A DNA stretch of 64,000 nt from Limnanthes douglasii subsp. nivea (Eukaryota > Streptophyta > Magnoliopsida > Brassicales > Limnanthaceae): contig JAUPFV010000001.1 of assembly GCA_036936605.1 (NCBI GenBank), positions 321,186,250-321,250,249 of the forward strand, given 5' to 3'. The translations under genes were made by a program, and so were the position numbers. Shown in pieces: positions 55,440 to 64,000 of this stretch (positions are counted from its first letter, which is position 1; every line of letters begins with the position of its first letter). Below the pieces are notes generated by a model. It made no database searches. It saw nothing but the letters and a program-made list of their open reading frames with translations, and was not told the DNA's origin.

Positions 55440-55870
55440 CCCCGTGTTCTTGATCAGAGTGACTGGCTGCGGAATAATGTGTTTCAGTCCACTTATACAA
55501 TTGGCGGTAAGGTGTACACCTTAATTATTGATGTTGGTAGTTGTGAGAATGTAATTTCCAAGACAGCGGTTTCGAAGCTCGGGCTGAAACCAGAGTCGCA
55601 CCCCAAGCCATACAAGCTGGCCTGACTGAGTAAAGGTACTGATATCACTGTGTCTAAACGTGTACTTGTATCATTTTCTGTGGGGCAGACATACCGGGAT
55701 GAGATGTTTTGTGATGCAGTGCCTATGGACGCTTGTCACTTATTGCTTGGCTGCCCTTGGCAGTATGATTTGTCTGTTGTGCATGATAGTCGTGCGAATA
55801 CTTATTCATTCTTTTTTCTGGGTAAGAAGATTGTTCTAGTGCCACCAAAGCCTCGATCCCTCAACATTGG
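55440..55870 (+). pseudogene. E5 protease region
   Basis: Reads DQSDWLRNNVFQSTYTIGGKVYTLIIDVGSCENVIS near 55455-55570 (in pieces), where plant chromoviruses have IIDGGSCxN. The position after Asp is Val here. The region continues with [11 protein letters not shown] in the frame 55650-56303. A stop (TGA) lies near 55623. Confidence 0.75.
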
Positions 55871-55989
55871 CTCTGGTCCTTTCACAACGACCTTGTTGTC
55901 CCGTGCTCCTTTTCAGGCGGCCATGGAAGAAGCTGGTGTGGTCTTCTTGTTGTTTTGTGATCCTGTTGTGTCTGATGTGTTTGCAGATG

Positions 55990-57060
55990 TGTTTCCTGTT
56001 GCTAGCCCTGCAGTTCAGTCTCTTTTGCAGGAGTTTGCAGATGTGTTTACTGAGACTTTGCCCCCCGAGTTACCTCCTCTAAGGGATATTCAACATCAAA
56101 TCGACATGGTTCCTAGTGCTGCTCTCCCAAATCGGCCTCACTATCGCATGAGCCCGAAAAAGCATGAGGAATTACGTCGACAGGTGGAAAATTTGTTGGA
56201 TAAAGGACATGTTCGAGAAAGTCTCAGTCCATGTGCAGTTCTGGCGTTGCTGACACCGAAGAAGGATGGTTCCTTGCGTATGTGTGGACAGCCGAGCTAT
56301 TAACAAGATCACTATTCGCTACAGGTTTCCTATACCTCGTCTGGATGATCTTTTAGACTTGTTGGATGGTGCTTCTGTGTTCAGTAAGCTTGATTTGAAG
56401 AGTGGATACCATCAGACTCGGATTCGTCATGGTGATGAGTGGAAGACGACGTTTAAGACGCGTGAGGGACTGTTCGAGTGGCTGATGATGTCGTTTGGAT
56501 TGTCTAACGCGCTGAACACTTTCATGCGTGTCATGAATCATGCATTGAGGTCGTTCATCGGTAAATTTGTTGTTGTTTACTTCGATGATATTCTGATCTA
56601 TAGCGCTAACCCTTCTGTGCACTTGTCCCACTTACGTGAGGTGTTATTGGTGGTGCGTCGGGACAAGTTTTATGGTGATGATGCCAAATTCTCGTTTATG
56701 TCCCCATCTGTCCAATTTTTGGGGTATATTGTCTCTGTTGAAGGGTTACAAGTTGATCTGAGAAAAGTTACTGCAATGCACCAGTGGCCTCGACCTACTT
56801 CCATCACCGAGGTTCGTAATTTTCATGGTTTAGCTTATTTTTATCGGCGTTTCATTCCCCATTTCAGCAGTGTTATGGCCCCGATTACGGACTGCATGAA
56901 GGGAACAAAATTTGATTGGTCTGAGGATGCTGACGCGGCGTTTGCAAAGATTAAACGACGTCTCACCACTGCACCTATTCTGGTGCTGCCGGACTTTTCC
57001 CAGCCATTTGAGCTTCATTATGATGCGTCTAAATTTGGTATTAGGGCAGTTCTTTCCTAG
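55990..57060 (+). pseudogene. E5 reverse transcriptase
   Basis: It starts with [15 protein letters not shown] and [16 protein letters not shown] in the frame ending 56303. A frameshift near 56280 leads into the frame 56266-57060. That frame shows [45 protein letters not shown] and the catalytic box YFDDILIY with both Asp. LGYIVS and the RNase H start follow. The RT core is well kept. Confidence 0.9.
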
Positions 57061-57372
57061 TCAGGGCGTACTGTGGGTTTCTTCAGTGAGAAACTGGCGA
57101 GTGCTAAGCTACAATTTAGTACATATGACATTGAATTCTATGTTGTGGTTCAGGCTATCAAGAATTGGCGCCATTATTTGTTTCAACGTGAATTTGTGCT
57201 ATATACTGATCATGACTCTTTGAAGTATCTTGGCAGCCAAGACAAGGTCTCTCATAGACACGCTTATTGGATAGCTTACTTGCAGTAGTTCACTTTTGTC
57301 ATCAAGCACAAGGCCGGTATTACAAATCGGGTTGCTGATGCTCTGAGCCGTCGTCACAATCTGCTGACTGAA
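57061..57372 (+). pseudogene. E5 RNase H
   Basis: It continues in the RT frame after a TAG at 57058-57060. YDAS (at the end of the RT segment), DIEFYVVVQ and YTDHDSLKYL supply acidic residues. A TAG at 57286-57288 separates IAYLQ from FTFVIKHKAGITNRVADALSRR. Confidence 0.85.
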
Positions 57373-58713
57373 ATGCGAGTTCAGGTTCCTGGCTTTGATT
57401 CTTTTGTTGACATTTATGCTACTGACTTGTTCTTTTCTCGGGTTATTGAACTGATTCAGCAGGGGACACATTCTGATTTTTTAATAGAGGATGGCTTTCT
57501 CTTTCGCGGGGTACAGTTGTGTATCTCTGACTGTATCTTGCGTCTTCAGTTGATTAAGGAGCTGCATGCCAAGGGTCATGTGGGCCGTGATAGGACATAT
57601 CAGTTGATGTTTGCATCTTATTTTTGGCCTTCGATGCGTAAGGAAGTTGGTCGTTATGTCTCCCATTGTCGAGTTTGTCAGCTGGCCAAGGGAACATCAA
57701 CGAAGACGAGTCTTTATTTGCCGTTGCCAATTCCTACTCAGCCCTAGACCGACATCAGTATGGATTTTGTTCTTGAATTACCCCGGACTCAGCGTGGATT
57801 CGAATCTATTTCTGTGGTGGTTGATCGTTTTTCTAAGATGATACACTTCATCCCATGTAGAAAGACATCTGATGCAGTGTGTGTCGCGCAACTTTTCTTT
57901 TGAGAGACTTACCACATTCATGGCCTCCCTAGTGCTATTGTTTCTGACCGTGACACCAGGTTTGTGAGTCATTTTAGGCGCAGCTTATGGCGCATGGTGA
58001 ATACGCAGCTCAGTTTCAGTAGTGCCTACCACCCCCAGACTGATGGTCAAACATAAGTGGTTAACTGTTCCCTCGATAACTTGTTGCGCAACGTGGTGGG
58101 AGATCACTCGAAGGCGTAGGATCAGCGCCTACCATAGGCACAGTTTTCCCACAACCATGCCCTTAACCGCTCGACGGGTCTTTGTCCTTTCCAGTTGATG
58201 TATGGTGTTGTGCCCCGGGGTCTTGTGGACTTGCTCGCCCTGCCCAGTAAAATTTGTGTTCATACAACTGTTGAGGAGATTATCTCGCAGATTTTCCAAA
58301 CCCACCAGAAGACATACGATCAGTTTGTCTTGAGCACCACCAAGTGTAAGTCTCAGGCGGATCATCATCGTCGTCCTGTACAGTTCGAAGTTGGTGACTA
58401 TGTGTGGGCAGTTCTAACCAAGGCTCGGTACCCTGCCGGTGAGTACAAAAAACTGGCCACCAAGAAGATTGGCCATGTGGAGATTGTAGAGAAGATCAAC
58501 CCGAATGCTTATCGGTTGCGCTTGCCTAGCCATGTCAGTACGTCTGATGTCTTTAATGTTAAGCATCTGATTTCTTATGTAGGTGACTCTTTTGACGAGG
58601 AGACTGGTTCTGATTCGAGGGCGAATCTTCTTTACCTCGGAGGGGATGATGTAGACAGATTAGCGCTAGAATTTATGAAGACAGTCGATCACCCGAAGAA
58701 TGCATCGAATTGA
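57373..58713 (+). pseudogene. E5 integrase
   Basis: The zinc region reads HAKGHVG and HCRVCQLAKG. The core reads [18 protein letters not shown] and YHPQTDGQT followed by TAA exactly where the catalytic Glu is expected. Further stops are at 57748, 57901 and 58120. The C-terminal frame 58195-58713 (172 codons) carries YKKLATKKIGHVEI and LRLPSHVSTSDVFNVKHLISY, a GPY/F-type module, then runs into the LTR. No chromodomain recognised. Confidence 0.88.
58633..58646 (+). promoter_or_regulatory. E5 polypurine tract
   Basis: The sequence tacctcggagggga directly before the right LTR ends in a G/A tract. Confidence 0.65.
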
Positions 58714-59013
58714 CAGTTTCGGAGCTCCCGGTGTCCGATTTTGACCCACAACACCTTATTTCAAAAGGAACGACACCACAAATTGAAGTCACCAGCTATG
58801 CTCGTGACATATGGCGTTTTTTGGGCATTCAGAGTCGTTTACTATTTCATTTCGAATTTTTATTATTTTAGGGCATTTTTGGTATTTTCGTATTAGGGTT
58901 TTTATTCGAACCCTTATTTAAACAGACTTTGTTTACTCTATAAGGGAGTTGAATTTTGATAAAGAAAATTAGGGTTTCCCCTATATTGGCTTCTTTGCGT
59001 TTACTCTGTCTCA
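58647..59013 (+). repeat. E5 3' LTR
   Basis: Begins tgatgtagac, ends ctgtctca, followed by the duplicated target cttat. Confidence 0.92.
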
Positions 59014-59018
59014 CTTAT

Positions 59019-59235
59019 GCCCCATGATTTAAAAATAAGGTAATGTATGCATTTGGTTTATTAGAGATTGTTGTCATGAGTGATAGATCTTGGCATACCA
59101 AACCTATGAAAAGTATTAGTTTGGATAATGTTATCACATCCTCAATATTTATCTTACAGAATAATTCGGCCTAAGACCACTTTAAAAAGTAATCAACAAT
59201 AAAGATAATATGGTGAAGGAATATACTCCTGACTC
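59019..59235 (-). pseudogene. E4 integrase, core part
   Basis: On the minus strand it reads HHIIFIVDYFLKWS near 59215-59165 (E1: TIIVAIDYFSKWIEA) and IEDVITLS. It is the continuation of the integrase interrupted by E5. Confidence 0.6.
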
Positions 59236-59422
59236 TGAGAGAGCTAGTTATCACTATATATATGGGAGTGATAGCGAAAACGCGCTATGTACTCCCTTAT
59301 GAGACAGTTATAACTTTTTTCTTGACCATAACAACCCAAAGATTTTGGAATCTCATAATACCCTTCAGTTTTTTCCATTTCTACCTCGACTCTATTGATT
59401 TCAGATCAGTGGGTCGATGACC

Positions 59423-59640
59423 TAGCTGGAAAGGTTTCTATTTCAGCCCAAAGTGCAACCACTTTAGCCGTAACTTGTTTTCTTTTCTCTTCCAATTGAT
59501 CCTGAGATTGAGTAGAGTCAATAAATTTTCTTGATATTTCATGAATGATATCACCATCGGGAGCGTATAAATTTCCTACATGCATCGGGTAGATGTTGGA
59601 GCAAACAATAAAGTAAGCTTAATATTCTATAATCGGTGTT
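59423..59640 (-). other. Orphan coding-like segment of 59-71 codons
   Basis: The minus strand holds an open frame with MHVGNLYAPDGDIIHEISRK, then an Asp/Gln/Glu/Lys-rich helical part and ALWAEIETFPARS, ending at TGA. Composition is more coding-like than the flanks, and an acceptor-like tgcatgtag precedes GNLYAPDG. No family recognised. It may belong to E4 upstream of the integrase or to another source. Confidence 0.3.
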
Positions 59641-59708
59641 TGAAGAAGGCTTACGATTACCATACGAAGTTCTCCCATTGTGGTCTTCACTGATGATGCA
59701 CGAATCGG

Positions 59709-59965
59709 TTCGGTCTGACTCTCCATAAAAGGTAAAAAGATAAATAACAGAAAAGTGTTATTAGATATAAAAAATGAATATTAAATGCTACCAAAATATA
59801 ATAATAATTGTTCTTGAAGTCTCCATATAAGGCTTGGTTCAGCATGGTCTGGCTAACCAGAAAAAGTAAAGAGATAAAGTGTAATATAATGTGTAATTAT
59901 AGTGAGAAAGTGAGTAATGAATGCTCCTAAAATAGAATAGTGATTGTTCATCATTTCCAAAATGT
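59709..59965. repeat. Degenerate direct duplication, about 126 bp
   Basis: Two diverged copies share ggttc..ggtctg..ct, aaaagataaa, gaatattaaatgct / gaatgctcctaaaat and ataat..ttgttc. The origin is unknown. Confidence 0.35.
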
Positions 59966-62900
59966 CTGACAAATTATATTTATAGCGATTAGTTTGAACA
60001 TTTGAACACGTATAGTCCATAAATATAAGTATTCTCTATTATTTATTTTATACGCTGTTAATAAATATAGTTTAACCATGTTCAAGACCTAATAATGTTC
60101 GACTGAGTAATTCTCTTACCACTAACATAACAAAATAAAAATAAAAATAATAGCTTAAAAAATAAATATGTTAACCTAAGAGAAACAATTACCACTATAA
60201 GTATTCTAGTCCCTTAAAGATATAACAAGTTCTTAATTCTAAAAATAACAAAATAAAATTTAGTAAATATGCTTTTAATAATGCATGCATTAATATAGAT
60301 ATTATCTTCATTATACACATAATAAAAATAAGCACGTAATATAATATCACATATTAATATTTTTAAAATAACATTAAAAAATTATATGGTAGATAAATAA
60401 AAAGTTTAATTTTAATATATCAATTTTAATTTTAAAAAAAATATTTTAATTTAATTTATTAGTATTTTTTTAAATGGTTTAATTTGGATGAACGTAAACA
60501 ATTATGTTATTATTGTAAAACCGAAATTGATTGTGTTAGTATTTATTCTAGAGATTTTTCTTGAATGATGCAAATCTAAAAACATCATTTTCAAATTATA
60601 TGGTATTTTGTTTTCAAATTTCAAAAATGTATTATTTATTTATTTAATAAAAAACGACATAGTATTCAAAATAGAAATTGATTTTTAGTTGAATAATAAT
60701 TATAACATATCGAATTGTTTTATAAATGTATAATTCCAAGATAAATAAAATTTGAATATTATATTATATTTAAATATTTATAGTTATTGTATCATATCAT
60801 CTATATAGCTATATTAAATTAAAATTTAGTATAATCAAAACTTATAAATTATATAAAAAAAAAATTGTGTTTAAATAGTAGTGAACCGTATTTTTAGTAT
60901 GTTATTTTTGTTTTAAATGTTGTAAGACAAAGCTATACATTTTTACATATATTATTAACAACGTCGACGTGCGAGTTGTACGATAACATTTTTTTAATTA
61001 TGTGGAATGATGATTGCGCTAGATAATGTACATACCATCATCGGATTGAAGGTCGACGATACCATTGTAAAAATATTATGAATAAAATATATCTTTCGTT
61101 TAAGATCTCTAATTGTTTGGTTCTATAATTTTAATATTTATAAATATGTGGTAATAACTAACAATTTTATGCACATAAGGTTTGATAGTCTTCAATATAG
61201 CGATGATAATATAAACATTATTGTGTTACACATATCGTGCATAATGTGGTAGCATTTATTGTACTATCTTTTATGAATTTTATTTGTTGATAAAAAACAT
61301 GTATATCAACCATAAATATGTGCTTCTCTTATAAGATATAAGATTATTCTCGTAATATCCAAGAGATGTTTGCATACCCACACAACTTTATCATACCTTT
61401 GGTGAAGCTTCACTTCAGATAACAAATATAATGAGTCTTATAATTGCGCTATAAAATGCTTGTATTATGGACCAACTTTTGATTTTCCATCCCATTACAC
61501 GCGTGAATGATACATTAAGAATATCAACTATAGTAAACTGAGATAAGTATCACATTAATTTAGGCATTACGTCCAAACAATTATAAGATTATATTTGGTA
61601 ACCAAGATGAGCACCAAGTAAGTTGCAATATTATATTTATTTAATTAAAATCCTTAAATGTTACTGTTTTTGTGTGGAATTTAGATCACATTCTAGCTAT
61701 ATAAATCCATGTACGACAATGTTTTTTCTAAAAAATAACATAGTATAATTATAGAAACGTTGTAGTGGATCATGTACAAGCGTACTATCTAGAGGGGATG
61801 TTAAGCCAGTTTGGGTGCGTGCAAGATATATCGGTTTATAGTATATAAAAGAACCTTTCCAAATTTTGTTGGAAGCTGAAGACGATTATGTACAATTGAA
61901 ATAAACAAATTTGAAAACGCGTGACACTCTTTTAACTTAATAACTATTAAAAAAGGAAATATTTATTCACGAACCGATTTACAATAAAGTATATTCACTT
62001 GATATGCGCAAATAGTTGTGTTGACATTACAACCCATTCTCTTGTATACATAAATTTGTATTTCTTTGACAGTCGTTATCATGAAATGTTCGATCAGATG
62101 CAATATATTGAGATTATATTGAGTTTACATATTGATTTTAAGAAGACTATTATGACTTGTACGATTTTTTATAAGGATTGCAATATTACACCCTAATAAG
62201 CAACTCGATGGTGTGTTATCCATTAAATTAGAAACTCTAGTTGTCACGTCCGTATTTACAGCATATATGAAGTTAATAAATCTTTGGTGTACCCAAGGAT
62301 ATTCATCCAATAAACACCAACGGGGCTCCACATCATGAAATTGTAATACTTCAAGAGGATCATCGGACCGTAACATCGTATGCCATATTTTAGGTAGCTA
62401 ATGAGGTATAATTAATGTGAGGATGCTCCTATGTGCCACCCATTACCATTTATCCTTCAAGAGGTGCTCTAGTGTGGTTCTATCAGATGTCTTAAGGTTC
62501 GATTCATACGTTCTTGCAACTCGAGAAGTTGTTCATAAAATATTTATTGTTCAACAAAAAGATAAATATATGGGATGACGTCAAATAAAAACATAATGAG
62601 CTCTTACGAGACTATACATCTAGATACGTGAACCTAAGTGCAAAGGTAGTTAACTACCATGCTCATTTGAAAGCTTTAATCTTGCCAAGGCCTTCGTCCT
62701 AAGTTTTAGCTTATAACTCGATAATGGAGGTAAACCTTCTAAAAATGTCAGACATAATCGATCGAGGTCAAAAATATGTTAATCTTCAAAAAAGATGATG
62801 CACAATCCCATAATAAAATGGAGGATGTTGATCGAAATGTAAAAGTAGTTTATTCTGGTGAAAGCATCATCTCATAGTCCAATGTACAATTGATTATGTC

Positions 62901-64000
62901 CTAATGAAGAATGAAAGCCACCACATTTGACCATTTTGAATTTCAATATGTTCCAACGGATATAAGATTATGACCTTGTGGCCAACTTCGGGAAATGGTT
63001 TATCACACCCTATCACAATGAATGTGAATAATATGTGTAAATACCACTAGGACTATGACCATAACATTGATGAACGTAGGATATAAACGTCTAAGATTCG
63101 GTGGCTCATAAAGAGGAGACACTTAAATAAGGATGTAAGGAAACCTAAACTACAGCCAACCGAACGATGAAATATCTGCAGGGTCCCAAGGATCATCTTC
63201 AAGATCAGTCTAACTAAACATAAAACAAAAGAGCCTAAAGGGGGGAAATAAGCACAAAACTTTCATCTACAATATGCACAAAGTCATTAGTCTTATAGGG
63301 TACACCCACAACTCGTGTAAAAAGTACATTCGAGAATTGACTTTGGTACTGATATACCACAAATATATTTAGTGTGAGCCCAAACAAAAAGGGTGAAAAC
63401 ACTATCACTATTCTTCACGGACAAGAACTTAAAAGAAATTGTTTTTTCCATGATGATGCGTTTTTTATAACCATATACGTCGCGAGATATGAGAGAAAGC
63501 GAATTTCAATGGACATCGAGATTGCAATGAATATGTTATTTAACTCGACTATGAAATAAACCTCTTTAAAACCATTATTCGGCATTCATTTCATCCATTT
63601 TTTGGATTCAATGATCAGGCCAACGTGCATTTGAACTATGTATGATAATGGATTGGGATTAATACAACTATAGATAAATCCATAACTCATCCCGTTTTTA
63701 TTTTTCAGAATCCAAATTCGAACACATAAAAAAATGATATTTTTTTTTATGTCTAAACCCGTCAGACTCAGATATTCACTCAAAAATACCTAATGTCCAT
63801 TTATTTAACAATGATTTTTTTACACCAAAAGATATCGGTGGATAGTAATTTATCATTATTAAAATATCCAATGCTAATTAGCCGGAAAAAAAATAGTCGC
63901 GCATAGTAATAATATGCATTTAAAAAAAACCATTCATAAACCAATTACCTATCTGGTTTTACAAAAAAATATATTAATAAAAATATTAAAAATATCAACA
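59966..64000. other. AT-rich DNA without recognised gene
   Basis: Only short unsupported open frames are seen. The longest on the minus strand (62125-62376, 83 codons, with VEPRWCLLDEYPWVHQRF) and a nearby stretch with EDDPWDPADISSFGWL (around 63180-63220) look somewhat coding-like. Neither can be assigned; they could be relics of one decayed gene or transposon ORF. No LTR, TIR or tRNA signals are visible. Confidence 0.35.

Larger units (their letters stand above)
54101..59013 (+). mobile_element. E5: Ty3/gypsy element, chromovirus-like, inactive
   Basis: A complete 4.9-kb element with LTRs of 366 and 367 bp (about 94% identical by hand count), a tRNA-Met-type PBS, gag, protease, RT, RNase H, integrase and a purine tract. 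The 5-bp target cttat is duplicated at 54096-54100 and 59014-59018. It interrupts the integrase of E4. No clear chromodomain is seen at the integrase end, so the exact lineage is left open. Multiple stops make it inactive. Confidence 0.93.
52130..59235 (-). mobile_element. E4: Tat-lineage remnant interrupted by E5
   Basis: From left: the end of an antisense ORF (+), the taaagtccatgga motif, tandem repeats, the conserved cctcattaaaaca...gtaggaaa segment, and integrase pieces on the minus strand. The chromovirus-like element E5 is inserted at 54101-59013. The integrase continues at 59019-59235 and then homology stops. No LTR, RT or gag found. Confidence 0.7.

Overview
The window looks like heterochromatic, retrotransposon-packed nuclear DNA of a flowering plant, most likely a eudicot. 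It is AT-rich and contains L1-type LINEs, Ty3/gypsy elements of the Tat lineage (two RNases H plus an antisense ORF), a chromovirus-like Ty3/gypsy element, a Ty1/copia remnant and a tRNA-derived SINE family. I see no intact protein-coding gene. Every recognisable coding region is broken by stops, frameshifts or deletions. The species cannot be named from the sequence.

Layout from left to right. 1-4349: a LINE (endonuclease, reverse transcriptase, RNase H, poly-A tail), cut by the window edge. 4350-5500: copy A of an AT-rich repeat built on a GCAAC motif. 5510-10130: a second, heavily decayed LINE with a SINE inserted in its RT. 10392-10596: another SINE. 13289-23604: Tat element E1, complete and on the minus strand, with 378-bp LTRs, inserted into one unit of a local tandem duplication. 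26290-33690: Tat mosaic E2, without LTRs, made from parts of at least two elements joined head to tail. 34969-41814: Tat element E3, plus strand, LTRs present, most of pol deleted. 42655-43270: a tandem-repeat-rich stretch with an LTR/PBS-like edge. 43977-44057: a tRNA-like sequence. 44060-46245: the only candidate for a host transcription unit (minus strand). 46700-48245: a copia gag remnant with a SINE in its leader. 48560-49100: a gypsy LTR/PBS/gag fragment. 50390-51300: copy B of the GCAAC repeat. 52130-59235: Tat remnant E4, split in its integrase by the chromovirus-like element E5 (54101-59013). 59240-64000: mostly non-coding AT-rich DNA.

E1, E2 and E3 share one architecture. Gag-pol lies on one strand. 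Between the integrase and the 3' LTR lies a long ORF on the opposite strand, with a coiled coil and an acidic tail. This antisense ORF carries a 76-80 bp intron-like segment at the same position in all three copies. In the two elements whose upstream region survives (E1 and E3) it is preceded by a TATA-like box about 333-347 bp from the 3' LTR. An antisense ORF in Tat elements is already known as a class. The conserved antisense intron and promoter position are what I would check first.

Relative ages from hand-counted LTR differences: E3 is oldest (about 13% over the first 250 bp), then E1 (about 8%), then E5 (about 6%). Most E5 stop codons look like C-to-T or G-to-A changes, which fits long residence in methylated chromatin. 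All coordinates of decayed domains are approximate.
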